A DNA stretch of 64,000 nucleotides from an uncultured Eggerthellaceae bacterium. GTDB taxonomy: Bacteria > Actinomycetota > Coriobacteriia > Coriobacteriales > Eggerthellaceae. Location: positions 1-64,000 of the forward strand of contig CAKUNS010000001.1 of assembly GCA_934668515.1 (NCBI GenBank). The letters run 5' to 3'. The stretch's first letter is position 1; each line of letters starts with the position of its first letter. The position numbers and the translations under genes were made by a program. Under the pieces are notes generated by a model, which was not told the DNA's origin, searched no databases, and saw only the letters and a list, made by a program, of their open reading frames with translations. Shown here one piece after another: positions 53,438 to 62,414 of this stretch.

Positions 53438-55069
53438 ATGGCAAAGACTCCTAAACCTCAGGAGATTCGTGACTCCATTGATCTTTCCGCCCCAGAAAAG
53501 GAGTGGATGGACACTAAGACCGAGTTCAAAGAGGGCATGTACTGCTACGCCGTTAAGCCTGATTGGCTGAAGCCGATCGACTTCCCGAACGGCCATGTCT
53601 GGGCTCCGAACGAGGAAGATTGGCATCTTCCCGAGAACTGGAAGGAAATCGTGCTCGACACGATGGCCGACCTGCTCAAGAAGTATCGCTCGTTCCGCCT
53701 GTTCATGGACATCTGCGTTCGCTGCGGTGCATGCGCTGACAAGTGCCACTTCTACATGGGCACCGGCGACCCGAAGAACATGCCTGTTCTTCGCGCTGAG
53801 CTCATGCGTTCGGTCTACAAGCGCTACTTCACCACCTCCGGCAAGCTCTTCGGCAAGCTGGTTGGCGCACGCGACCTCACCGAGGACGTGCTCAAGGAGT
53901 GGTGGTACTACTTCTACCAGTGCACCGAGTGCCGTCGTTGCTCCCTGTTCTGCCCCTATGGTATCGACCAGGCTGAGATCACGATGATGGGCCGCGAGAT
54001 CTTCAATAAGCTTGGCATGAACACCGACTGGATCGCCGGTCCTGTTGCCAACTGCTACATGAAGGGCAACCACGTTGGCCTTGAGCCCCAGACCATTATC
54101 AGCAACGTTGAGATGTTCATGGACGACCTCGAGGACATCACTGGCCACCATTACGAGCCTTCGTTCAACCGCAAGGGTGCAGAGATCCTGCTCGTTGCCC
54201 CGTCCGGCGACATCTATGCCGAGCCCGGCATCTACACCTTCATGGGTTACATCACTCTGTTGGAGCACCTTGGCATTGACTACACCTTGAGCACCTACGC
54301 TTCTGAGGGTGGCAACTTCGGCTTCTTCACCACCAATGAGATGGCGAAGCGCCTGAACTCCAAGATCTACGCCGAGTCCGAGCGTCTGGGCGTTAAGTGG
54401 ATCTTGGGTGGCGAGTGCGGTCACATGTGGCGCGTAATGAACCAGTACATGGACACCTGGAACGGCCCGGCTGACTGGCTGGAGGTCCCGGTTTCGCCCA
54501 TTACCGGCACCAAGTTCGAGAACGCGGCTTCCACGAAGATGATTCACATCATCGAGTTCACTGCCGATCTCATCCACAACAACAAGCTCAAGTTCGACAA
54601 GAGCCGCAACGATGACCTGGTTGTCACGTTCCATGACTCCTGCAACACGTCCCGCGGCATGGGCATCCTCGAGGAGCCCCGCGAGATCATCAAGGCCGTC
54701 TGCAACAACTTCTACGAGATGCCCGAAGAGACCATCCGTGAGAAGACGTTGTGCTGCGGCGGCGGTGCTGGCCTGAACGCCGGCGAGAACATGGAGCTTC
54801 GTATGCGCGGCGGCTTCCCCCGTGCAGAGGCAGTTCGCTCGGTCCGCGATCGCTTCGGTGTCAACACCCTGGCGAACATCTGCGCTATCGACCGCGTTGT
54901 TCTTCCGCCTCTCATGGATTACTGGGTACCTGGTACCAGGGTCACCGGCGTCCACGAACTCGTTGCAAACGCACTTATCCTTGACGAGAACGATCATCGT
55001 ACGCTCAACATGCGTCTCGAGGATCTTCCTCAGAAGGAAGAGCCTGCTAACGCGGAGGTGTCTGAATAA
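53438..55069 (+). CDS. dsrK: DsrK, catalytic iron-sulfur subunit of DsrMKJOP
   Basis: 543 residues. Two ferredoxin motifs, CVRCGACADKCH near residue 92 and CTECRRCSLFCP near 162, precede the CCG part with FHDSCN near 400, LCCGGGAG near 440 and a single cysteine in NICAIDRVV near 483. DsrK reduces the DsrC trisulfide at its special cluster. The last motif is CAID, not the CxxC seen in the paralogue at 46195. It overlaps dsrJ by one base (TAATG). Confidence 0.93.
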   Translation: MAKTPKPQEIRDSIDLSAPEKEWMDTKTEFKEGMYCYAVKPDWLKPIDFPNGHVWAPNEEDWHLPENWKEIVLDTMADLLKKYRSFRLFMDICVRCGACADKCHFYMGTGDPKNMPVLRAELMRSVYKRYFTTSGKLFGKLVGARDLTEDVLKEWWYYFYQCTECRRCSLFCPYGIDQAEITMMGREIFNKLGMNTDWIAGPVANCYMKGNHVGLEPQTIISNVEMFMDDLEDITGHHYEPSFNRKGAEILLVAPSGDIYAEPGIYTFMGYITLLEHLGIDYTLSTYASEGGNFGFFTTNEMAKRLNSKIYAESERLGVKWILGGECGHMWRVMNQYMDTWNGPADWLEVPVSPITGTKFENAASTKMIHIIEFTADLIHNNKLKFDKSRNDDLVVTFHDSCNTSRGMGILEEPREIIKAVCNNFYEMPEETIREKTLCCGGGAGLNAGENMELRMRGGFPRAEAVRSVRDRFGVNTLANICAIDRVVLPPLMDYWVPGTRVTGVHELVANALILDENDHRTLNMRLEDLPQKEEPANAEVSE

Positions 55070-55485
55070 TGAGCAAGAAAGCGAAGATCATCCTTTTCAT
55101 CGTAGTTGCATGTGCGCTGCTGCTCATCCCGTTTGCTGTTAACGCGGGCCACAAGGCCGACGCCGTTGAGGTGAGCCTTGACACTCCCGAGATCAACGCG
55201 ATGGCTGACAAGCAGTGCATTGAAGACGCTACTTGGATGCGCGAGCATCACATGCAGCTTCTGAACGAGTGGCGTGACGAGGTCGTTCGCGATGGCGAGA
55301 CCATGTACGTCAGCTCCAACGGCAAGGTTTACGAGAAGAGCCTCGACGACACCTGCCTGAAGTGCCATTCGAACCCCGAGGAGTTCTGCAACAAGTGCCA
55401 CGAGAATGCTAACGTGGAGCTGTATTGCTGGGACTGCCACGGTGCTAACGACCCTGAACTGCACAATGTCAATTCGGAGAAATAG
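55069..55485 (+). CDS. dsrJ: DsrJ, triheme cytochrome c subunit
   Basis: 138 residues. N-terminal uncleaved signal/anchor helix (7-24), then an outer domain with three c-heme motifs: CLKCH (96-100), CNKCH (107-111) and CWDCH (120-124). Cys50 lies outside these motifs and is a candidate for the unusual His/Cys heme ligand known in DsrJ. It faces outward and works with DsrO and DsrP. Confidence 0.93.
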   Translation: MSKKAKIILFIVVACALLLIPFAVNAGHKADAVEVSLDTPEINAMADKQCIEDATWMREHHMQLLNEWRDEVVRDGETMYVSSNGKVYEKSLDDTCLKCHSNPEEFCNKCHENANVELYCWDCHGANDPELHNVNSEK

Positions 55486-55495
55486 GGGAGTTGAC

Positions 55496-56302
55496 ATGGC
55501 TGAAAAGAAAGACAGTTCTCTGAACATGAAAAGACGAGACTTTACCAAACTTGGCCTGGGCTCTCTCGGTCTTGGTGTTCTCGGAATGGCTGGTTGCAAG
55601 ACCGAGTCCACCACGTACACCGAGATCGTTTCTCAGACCAAGATCGACGGTAGCAAGCATTGGGCTATGGCTATCGACGTCGAGAAACTGAACAAGCTCG
55701 GCGTTCTTGACGACATGATCGCCACCTGCCACGAAGAGCACAATGTTCCTCATATCGAGGACACCAAGCGCGAGATCAAGTGGATCTGGGGCGACACCTA
55801 CGAGCATCTCTTCGAGGACATGGAGAACGAGTTCAACTCCGAAACAGTGAAGCAGCTCGAGTTCCCGGCCCTGTGCAACCACTGCGAAGAGCCTCCGTGC
55901 TGCCGCGCTTGCCCGACCGAGGCAACCTTCCAGCGCGCAGACGGCATCGTTACGATGGACTACCATCGTTGCATCGCTTGCCGTTTCTGCATTGCTGCTT
56001 GCCCCTACGGCGCACGTAGCCTTAACTACAGCGATCCGCGCAAGTACATGGATCACATCAATCCCAACTACCCTACGCGCAGCAAGGGCGTCGTAGAGAA
56101 GTGCACCTTCTGCTACGAGCGCATCGACAAGGGCGAGGCTCCTCTGTGCGTTGAGAAGTCCAAGGGCACCGTTGTCTTCGGCGATCTCAACGACGAGAAC
56201 TCTGATGTGTGCAAGGCCCTGAAGGGTGCCTTCTCCATTAGGCGTAGGGTCGAGCTTGGCTCCGGTCCGAGCGTCTACTACATCATCAAGGCTGGTGAGT
56301 AA
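55496..56302 (+). CDS. dsrO: DsrO, Tat-exported ferredoxin-like subunit
   Basis: 268 residues. A twin-arginine signal KRRDFTKLGLGSLGLG lies at 12-27, followed by MAGC, which also resembles a lipobox. Four iron-sulfur cysteine groups follow, for example CNHCEEPPCCRACP, CIACRFCIAACP and CTFCYERI. It transfers electrons between DsrJ and DsrP outside the membrane. Start at ATG 55496 with AGGGGAG upstream; an upstream in-frame extension overlapping dsrJ was rejected. dsrP follows after two bases. Confidence 0.93.
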   Translation: MAEKKDSSLNMKRRDFTKLGLGSLGLGVLGMAGCKTESTTYTEIVSQTKIDGSKHWAMAIDVEKLNKLGVLDDMIATCHEEHNVPHIEDTKREIKWIWGDTYEHLFEDMENEFNSETVKQLEFPALCNHCEEPPCCRACPTEATFQRADGIVTMDYHRCIACRFCIAACPYGARSLNYSDPRKYMDHINPNYPTRSKGVVEKCTFCYERIDKGEAPLCVEKSKGTVVFGDLNDENSDVCKALKGAFSIRRRVELGSGPSVYYIIKAGE

Positions 56303-56304
56303 GA

Positions 56305-57495
56305 ATGATCGAGAAGATTTTCCACGGCGGTAAGCTTTACTGGGGCTGGATTTGCTTCCTGCTGGTCTGCATCGGTATCGGTGTAGTCGCTTATGCGAAT
56401 CAGCTTCAGAACGGCCTGATCCTCACCGGCATGAGCCGCGACGTCAGCTGGGGTCTCTATATCGCCCAGTTCACGTTCTTCGTCGGCGTTGCTGCTTCGG
56501 GCGTTATGGTAGCCATTCCGTTCTATCTGCATAACTACAAGGAGTTCGGCCCCATGCTGATCTTCGGCGAGTTCCTCGCTGTTGCAGCTGTTCTGGTTGC
56601 CCTCCTGTTCGTTATCACCGACCTTGGTTATCCACAGCGTTTGTTTAACGTTATCCTGTATCCGTCTCCGCACTCCATCCTGTTCTTCGACATGTGCGTC
56701 CTTTCTTCGTACCTGATCGTGAACATCATCGTGGGCTGGGCGGCCATTTACTGCGAGCGTAAGCAGATCCCGCCTTTCAAGTGGGCTAAGGTTCTGGCAA
56801 TCATCGCAATCCCGCTGGCTATCGGCATCCATACCGTTACCGCATTCATCTACATCGGCAACCCGGGCCGTGCATATTGGGGTTCCGCAATCGTCGTCGG
56901 CCGCTTCCTATCTTCGGCCTTCGCTGCTGGTCCTGCTCTGCTGATCATGGTTTGCTTCATCATGAGGAAGTTCACGAACTTTGACATTTCCGAGAAGGCT
57001 CTAAACTCCTTCGGCAAGATCGTTGCCTATGCAATGAGCGTCAACATCTTCTTCTTCCTGCTTGAGATCTTTGCCAGCTTCTATCCCAATAGCCCGCATC
57101 ATATGGCTCCCATTGAGTACCTGTTCTTTGGTCTTAATGGCATCAACCAGCTTGGGCCCTTCATGTGGGTGGCAACCGTATGCGCCTTCGTCGGCGTTGC
57201 CCTGCTCATCGTTCCGAAGTGGCGCAAACAGCACAAAACCCTCTTCGCTGGTCTGTTCCTGGTCTTCCTGGCCTGCTGGATCGACAAGGGTCTTGGCTTC
57301 ACCCTCGGTGGTTTCACGCCCACCGTTTTCGGCACCGTTGTTGATTACATCCCGAACCCCAATGAGATTTGCGTTATCATCGGCGTGTTCGCTATCGGCG
57401 CATTGGTTCTTACGCTTCTGTACAAGATCGTTATCGGCGTTCGCAACGATAACGCTCAGGGCGCTAAGAAGCTTTCCGAGGTTGCCGGTCATTAA
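56305..57495 (+). CDS. dsrP: DsrP, NrfD-family integral membrane subunit
   Basis: 396 residues with about ten membrane segments and the NrfD-family pattern (AQFTFFVGVAASGVM, LGYPQRLFN and SSYLIVN). It is the second quinone-interacting subunit of the DsrMKJOP complex and may contribute to charge movement. Last gene of the dsrMKJOP set; a hairpin follows before dsrC. Confidence 0.92.
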   Translation: MIEKIFHGGKLYWGWICFLLVCIGIGVVAYANQLQNGLILTGMSRDVSWGLYIAQFTFFVGVAASGVMVAIPFYLHNYKEFGPMLIFGEFLAVAAVLVALLFVITDLGYPQRLFNVILYPSPHSILFFDMCVLSSYLIVNIIVGWAAIYCERKQIPPFKWAKVLAIIAIPLAIGIHTVTAFIYIGNPGRAYWGSAIVVGRFLSSAFAAGPALLIMVCFIMRKFTNFDISEKALNSFGKIVAYAMSVNIFFFLLEIFASFYPNSPHHMAPIEYLFFGLNGINQLGPFMWVATVCAFVGVALLIVPKWRKQHKTLFAGLFLVFLACWIDKGLGFTLGGFTPTVFGTVVDYIPNPNEICVIIGVFAIGALVLTLLYKIVIGVRNDNAQGAKKLSEVAGH

Positions 57496-57520
57496 TGCTG
57501 CAGATGCGTTAAAATAGCAC

Positions 57521-57543
57521 CCGTGCGTCCAAGTGGCGCACGG
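57521..57543 (+). terminator. Hairpin between dsrP and dsrC
   Basis: CCGTGCG (57521-57527) pairs with CGCACGG (57537-57543), extendable by CAC/GTG with a bulge. The tract after it (TGTGTTATCATC) is only moderately U-rich, so it may stop some transcripts or protect dsrC RNA. Confidence 0.5.
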
Positions 57544-57627
57544 TGTGTTATCATCATTAGCAATTCGCCGTGTTAAAGCGGCTGGATGCAGAAATATAGG
57601 CTGAGTGTTATAAGAAAAGGAGTGAAC

Positions 57628-57942
57628 ATGGCTGATATTCAAGTAGGCGATCGCACCATCGCTCTTGATGAGGACGGCTTCCTGGTGGATCCCGCAGATT
57701 GGGACGAGCAGGTCGCTGAAGCTCTCGCCAAGTCCGAGGAAGTCGAGCTCACCGATGCTCACTGGGCAGTCATCAACTACCTCCGTCAGTACTATGCTGA
57801 CTTCGGTACCGCCCCGATGGTTCGTAAGATGCTGCGCGACACCAAGCTGTCGAACGGCGAGATGTACGAGCTGTTCCCCAGCGGCCCCGGCAAGGGAGCT
57901 TGCAAAATCGCTGGCCTCATGAAGCCGACGGGTTGCGTCTAA
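57628..57942 (+). CDS. dsrC: DsrC, sulfur-carrier protein
   Basis: 104 residues. The C-terminal arm keeps both redox cysteines, Cys92 and Cys103 (C-x10-C, ending TGCV), so it is a true DsrC able to form the trisulfide with DsrAB, unlike single-cysteine relatives. The YADFGTAPMVRKM helix region also fits. ATG 57628 has AAAAGGAG upstream; an in-frame start 14 codons earlier was rejected. dsrN follows closely. Confidence 0.96.
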   Translation: MADIQVGDRTIALDEDGFLVDPADWDEQVAEALAKSEEVELTDAHWAVINYLRQYYADFGTAPMVRKMLRDTKLSNGEMYELFPSGPGKGACKIAGLMKPTGCV

Positions 57943-57977
57943 GTCTTAATCAAGGCTTTGATGGGTTATCGCCTGTT

Positions 57978-59441
57978 ATGTCTAACGGTCTTGCTGTGAA
58001 TTCTGTTATGGGAGGGGTACGTCCTCTGCCGCGTCTTATGATTGCGGCTCCTAGCGGAAGAAGCGGCAAGACCGTTTCTACTATGGGCATTATGCGGGCA
58101 TTAACGTCAACTGGGATCGATGTACGCCCTTTTAAAAAGGGTCCCGACTACATCGATCCCAGTTGGCATTTTCTTGCCTGCGGAAAGCCGTCGCGCAACC
58201 TCGATCCTAAGTTCATGGATGAGGCGACTATGCGTGATGTCTTGGCCGATGCGGCCGATGGCGGCGATATCGCTATCATCGAGGCTGCGATGGGCTTTTA
58301 CGACGGCTCCGACCTTGAAGGGTCCAGCTCTTCGGCAAATGTGGCCAAGGCAACGGGCACACCTGTCATCTTGGTCATCGACGCTACGCGCATGACTCGT
58401 ACGGTTGCGGCCTTGGTTATGGGCTGCATGCACTTCGATCCTGAGGTGAACATCGCGGGCGTCATCGTCAATCATGTTCGCGGTAAGCGCCACGCCACAC
58501 GCATTCGCGAAGCTGTCGAACACTACTGCGGCATCCCTGTTGTCGGAATGATTCCCGAGAGTGAAAAGCTCATTATTCCCGACAGGCATCTGGGTTTGGT
58601 CAACGCACCCGAATTCGACGACCTTGACGAGTTTTTCGACGGGGTGGCCGAAGTTATTCGCGAGAACGTTAACCTCGATTTGCTCATATCCATTGCACAA
58701 AGCGCCCCTGCGTTAGAGGCTCATCCAGTTAAGTTCCCGGTTGCGGCCAGCATCGAAGCTGGAGCCGATCGCGTGAAGATTGCGGTTGTGCGCGATAGGG
58801 CGTTCAACTTCTACTATCAAGAGAACTTACAGGCGCTGGAGCAAGCCGGGGCGGACCTTGTTTTCGTCGACGCGCTTAACGATGTCGAGCTGCCTTCGGA
58901 CATCGATGGCCTGTACATCGGTGGAGGGTTCCCAGAATCCTACGCGCAGCAGCTGCAAGACAACGCGAGCTTCCGCCGAAGCGTTTTTGCCGCAATCGAT
59001 GATGGCATTGCATGCTCGGCTGAGTGCGGTGGCTTGATGTTCCTTTCTCGTCAGCTTTTGATCGGGGGCGGCTCCTTCGATATGGTCGGTGCGTTCGGCT
59101 TCGACGTGCAGATGATGGAAGAGCGTCAGGCTCACGGCTACGAAATCGCCCGTGTGAACGCCAGCCATCCTTGGCTTGCGGAAGGAACAAAGATCGTCGG
59201 ACACGAGCATCATCATTCGCGCGTGCTCGACATGGGTGAAGGTCAACCGTTTGCGTTCGATATCACGCGCGGTAAGGGAACCTTCGGAAAACAGGACGGC
59301 GTTTGCCGAAATCGCACGGTTGCGGGTTATTTGCACGTTAACGCCATCGCTTCACCGCAATGGGCGCTCGGATTCGTCGATGCGGCGGTAGAATATCGAA
59401 GCCAGCGTTTGATTCGTGAAAGGAAAACGGGAGAGAGATGA
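57978..59441 (+). CDS. dsrN: DsrN, CbiA-like glutamine-dependent amidase (siroheme amidation)
   Basis: 487 residues. An N-terminal ATP-binding P-loop domain has IAAPSGRSGKTVSTMG near residue 23 and KKGPDYIDPSWH. A C-terminal triad glutamine amidotransferase domain has AECGGLM with the nucleophile near C350 and the GHEHHHS segment. The family includes cobyrinic acid a,c-diamide synthase, but next to dsrC and the siroheme genes the likely substrate is siroheme, giving siroamide. The start is uncertain: ATG 57978 has a weak Shine-Dalgarno, and ATG 58008 and 58038 are alternatives. It overlaps the next gene by four bases. Confidence 0.88.
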   Translation: MSNGLAVNSVMGGVRPLPRLMIAAPSGRSGKTVSTMGIMRALTSTGIDVRPFKKGPDYIDPSWHFLACGKPSRNLDPKFMDEATMRDVLADAADGGDIAIIEAAMGFYDGSDLEGSSSSANVAKATGTPVILVIDATRMTRTVAALVMGCMHFDPEVNIAGVIVNHVRGKRHATRIREAVEHYCGIPVVGMIPESEKLIIPDRHLGLVNAPEFDDLDEFFDGVAEVIRENVNLDLLISIAQSAPALEAHPVKFPVAASIEAGADRVKIAVVRDRAFNFYYQENLQALEQAGADLVFVDALNDVELPSDIDGLYIGGGFPESYAQQLQDNASFRRSVFAAIDDGIACSAECGGLMFLSRQLLIGGGSFDMVGAFGFDVQMMEERQAHGYEIARVNASHPWLAEGTKIVGHEHHHSRVLDMGEGQPFAFDITRGKGTFGKQDGVCRNRTVAGYLHVNAIASPQWALGFVDAAVEYRSQRLIRERKTGER

Positions 59442-60190
59442 CGAACACTGAAGCTGGAAACGCGGGTCCTCTTGAGTGCGTTGCCGGTGAAGCTGCTTCG
59501 TCGCTCGGGCATTCTGCCAAGGTCCTTCCCGCGATGCATGCCCATGCGGGCTATGCCCTGTTCCTCGATCTTACCGATCGTCTTGTCGTCGTCATCGGCG
59601 GCGGTACCATCGCTCAGCATAAGGTTGAAACGGTCATTCCATTCGGAGCGCGAATCGTTGTCGTTTCTCCGCACATCACCGACGGTCTTCGAGAGCTTGC
59701 CGAAAACGGCGCCTTGGAATGGGTCCCCCGCGAATATCACGAGGGCGACCTTAAGGACGCGCGCCTGGTGTTCTCTGCTTGTGGTGTACCGAGCGTAGAT
59801 GATGCCGTACGTGAGGAAGCTCTTCGCGAACGCGCACTTATCAACGTCGTTGACGTGCCCGCCAAGTGCGAGTTCATCGTGCCAAGCACAGTCGATCGCG
59901 GGCCATTGCGCATCGCGGTCAGCACCAGCGGGTGCGCGCCGACCGAAGCCAAGCGCATCCGCCGCAAGCTCGAGAACGACTTCGATGAAAGCTGGGAGCC
60001 GTATCTTCAACTGATGCAGAGTTTCCGCGCACTGGTGAAAACCAGGATCCTCGAATCTGACGAAGCCAGGAAGCCCGTCTTCGAGGCGGCAACGCAAGCC
60101 GGATGGCGCGAGCGTTTGGCGGCTGGCGAGAACATCACGCCTGAACAGGCTTATGCCGAGGCGATTGAAAAAGCAGGGGTGAACTTATGA
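59438..60190 (+). CDS. Precorrin-2 dehydrogenase / sirohydrochlorin ferrochelatase (Met8/CysG N-terminal type)
   Basis: 250 residues. An extra N-terminal piece (about 1-38) precedes a Rossmann domain with VVVIGGGTIAQHK near residue 50. The conserved aspartate is in INVVDVPAKCEF (position of CysG Asp104), and TEAKRIRRKLE follows as in CysG. It oxidises precorrin-2 to sirohydrochlorin with NAD and may insert iron. ATGA overlaps couple it to dsrN and hemA. Confidence 0.87.
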   Translation: MTNTEAGNAGPLECVAGEAASSLGHSAKVLPAMHAHAGYALFLDLTDRLVVVIGGGTIAQHKVETVIPFGARIVVVSPHITDGLRELAENGALEWVPREYHEGDLKDARLVFSACGVPSVDDAVREEALRERALINVVDVPAKCEFIVPSTVDRGPLRIAVSTSGCAPTEAKRIRRKLENDFDESWEPYLQLMQSFRALVKTRILESDEARKPVFEAATQAGWRERLAAGENITPEQAYAEAIEKAGVNL

Positions 60191-61485
60191 ACATCTGCGT
60201 AGTCGGGTTGAACCACACCACAGCCGGGGTCGAGCTTCGCGGCAGAACCTCGTTCCGCAAGAGCGAGATGAAACGCCAGCTCAATCAGCTGTGTTCTTAC
60301 GCGAACATCGACGGCGCGGTAATCGTGAGCACGTGCAACCGCACTGAGATATACGTTTCCACGCCCAACCCCGAAGATGCGCTTGCCGAGGTGAAGACCT
60401 TCCTGCTCGTCGAGAAGAACGTCACTCCCGAAGAGCTTGAGCGCAGTCTGTATGCCAAAGTTGGCAGGGAGGCGATCGAGCATCTGTTCATCGTCGTCGC
60501 GTCACTCGATTCGATGGTTTTGGGCGAGCAGCAGATCATAGGCCAGATGCGCACCGCATTCAAAGAGGCCAGCCACGCCGGGTGCGTGAACATGGTTCTT
60601 ACGCGCCTGTTCCGTCAAGCAATGGAATGCGGCAAGCGCGTGCGCAGCCAGACGATGATCTCGGAAAGCCATGTCAGTGTTTCCACGGTTGCCATCGATA
60701 TTGCCAAGCGCGCGTTCGACGACTTCGCGGACAAGACGGTGCTGGTCGTTGGCGCAGGCGAGGCAAGCGAACTTGCGGCTCGTTACTTGAAGGAACAAGG
60801 CGTCGAAGCGTTCATTGTCAGCAGCCGCACCCGCGAACACGCCATCGTGCTTGCCGAGGAGCTTGGCGGTGTAGCCCGTCGTTTCGAAGACCTGAAGCAG
60901 CTGGTTAACGAGGCCGACATCATCGTGTCGGGTACGGCGGCGACACGCTACGTCATCACGCCGGACATGTTCGATGGCACTCAGCGCGACAAGGTGCTCA
61001 TCCTGGACATCGCCATTCCGCGTGACGTCGACCCCGCCTGCTCTGAGGTGAAGGGCGTCATCGTTCGCGACCTTGACGACATCGGCAGGGAGATCGGCCA
61101 GAACAAGGACAGCCGTTCCTTGGCGGCCGAGCAGGCCCGCGCAATCGTCGCCGAGGAGACCGAGGCGTTCTTGGATTGGTCGGCGGGTTACGCGGTCACG
61201 CCTCTTATCAAGGCCATCCGTCTTGATGCCGAACGTATTCGCCAGCAAGAGGTCAAGCATCTGCTTCGCACGCTTGACGTGGAGCTTTCCGAAAAGGATC
61301 TGGAAAGCCTGGAGTGCGCGACCAGCGCTATCGTGAAGAAGATCCTGCATGAGCCGACGGTGCGCATCCGTGAGAGCGCGAGCGCGCATTCTGAATATGA
61401 AACCATCGACGCGGCGCGTTATTTGTTTGACGTTCCGCAGGCAAATATCAAGAACGACGCCAAACAAGGGGCGATGAACCAGTGA
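60187..61485 (+). CDS. hemA: Glutamyl-tRNA reductase
   Basis: 432 residues. The catalytic cysteine is C50 in STCNRTE; DSMVLGEQQIIGQM is near 115, a NADPH Rossmann motif VVGAGEASELAARYL near 195, and a helical dimerisation domain follows. It makes glutamate-1-semialdehyde, the first step of the C5 tetrapyrrole pathway. Four-base overlaps on both sides place it in the siroheme operon. hemL and hemB are not in the window. Confidence 0.96.
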   Translation: MNICVVGLNHTTAGVELRGRTSFRKSEMKRQLNQLCSYANIDGAVIVSTCNRTEIYVSTPNPEDALAEVKTFLLVEKNVTPEELERSLYAKVGREAIEHLFIVVASLDSMVLGEQQIIGQMRTAFKEASHAGCVNMVLTRLFRQAMECGKRVRSQTMISESHVSVSTVAIDIAKRAFDDFADKTVLVVGAGEASELAARYLKEQGVEAFIVSSRTREHAIVLAEELGGVARRFEDLKQLVNEADIIVSGTAATRYVITPDMFDGTQRDKVLILDIAIPRDVDPACSEVKGVIVRDLDDIGREIGQNKDSRSLAAEQARAIVAEETEAFLDWSAGYAVTPLIKAIRLDAERIRQQEVKHLLRTLDVELSEKDLESLECATSAIVKKILHEPTVRIRESASAHSEYETIDAARYLFDVPQANIKNDAKQGAMNQ

Positions 61486-62414
61486 GGAAGATCATCATCG
61501 GAAGCAGAGGCAGCAAGCTGGCCCTGTACCAGTCCAATCTTGTGAAAGGCCTGCTTGAGCAGGCCGAGCCTGGACTGACCTGCGAGGTTCGCATCATTCA
61601 CACGAAGGGCGACAAGATCCTTGATGTGGCTCTTTCGAAAATCGGCGACAAAGGCCTGTTCACGAAAGAGCTTGAGCGTGCCTTGCTCGACGGTGAAGTC
61701 GATCTGTGCGTCCATTCCACCAAGGACATGCCTACGGCGCTGCCCGAAGGTCTTGCCATCATGGGCATGCCTAAGCGTGCGAACGCCCAGGATGCCATCA
61801 TCTCGAGCACGCCTGGCCTGACCGTTGACTCGCTTCCTCAGGGTGCCCGCGTTGCGACGGGCAGCCTGCGTCGTGTGGCCCAGCTGCTGCGTCGTCGTTC
61901 CGACATTGAGGCGTGCGAGATTCGCGGCAACGTCGATTCGCGTGTGAAGCGCGTGCTTGACGGCGAGTTCGACGCGGGCATTCTGGCTGCTGCAGGCGTT
62001 GAACGCCTGGGTCTTCAGGATGCCGTATCGAGCAACATCCCGACTGATGTTCTTATCCCTGCTGCAGGTCAGGGCGCCATCGCCATTGAGGCGCGCCAGA
62101 ACGACGCAGAGATCGCGGCCCTTCTTGAGAAGATCACCGACCGCGACACGTTGCGTGCGGTTACGGCCGAGCGCTTCGTTCTGGGCGCTCTTGAGGGTGG
62201 CTGCCAGGTTCCCATGGGCATTCATGCCGAGATCGACGGCGACGTCATGGACCTGTGCGCCTTCGTGGCAAGCCTTGATGGTACAAAATACGTCGAGGCT
62301 CGTGCAAAGGGCGACGCGAACGATCCCAAGGGGTTGGGGCAGGTCGTTGTCGATGACTTGGTGGGCAAGGGTGCTCGCCAGATTTTGGATGAGATCATGG
62401 GGGAAGCTGAATGA
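61482..62414 (+). CDS. hemC: Porphobilinogen deaminase (hydroxymethylbilane synthase)
   Basis: 310 residues. IGSRGSKLALYQS is at the start, VHSTKDMPT near residue 80, and the cofactor-binding cysteine is C241 in GGCQVPMG. It joins four porphobilinogen units. GTG 61482 overlaps the end of hemA, and the stop overlaps the next gene by four bases. Confidence 0.96.
   Translation: MRKIIIGSRGSKLALYQSNLVKGLLEQAEPGLTCEVRIIHTKGDKILDVALSKIGDKGLFTKELERALLDGEVDLCVHSTKDMPTALPEGLAIMGMPKRANAQDAIISSTPGLTVDSLPQGARVATGSLRRVAQLLRRRSDIEACEIRGNVDSRVKRVLDGEFDAGILAAAGVERLGLQDAVSSNIPTDVLIPAAGQGAIAIEARQNDAEIAALLEKITDRDTLRAVTAERFVLGALEGGCQVPMGIHAEIDGDVMDLCAFVASLDGTKYVEARAKGDANDPKGLGQVVVDDLVGKGARQILDEIMGEAE

Noticed and set aside
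53363..54997. 544-residue minus-strand ORF opposite dsrK
   Set aside because: Antisense shadow of a gene with complete iron-sulfur motifs.
57978..59441. Cobyrinic acid a,c-diamide synthase for cobalamin synthesis
   Set aside because: The family fits, but the gene is placed between dsrC and siroheme genes with no other cobalamin genes or B12 riboswitch, so DsrN is the better call.
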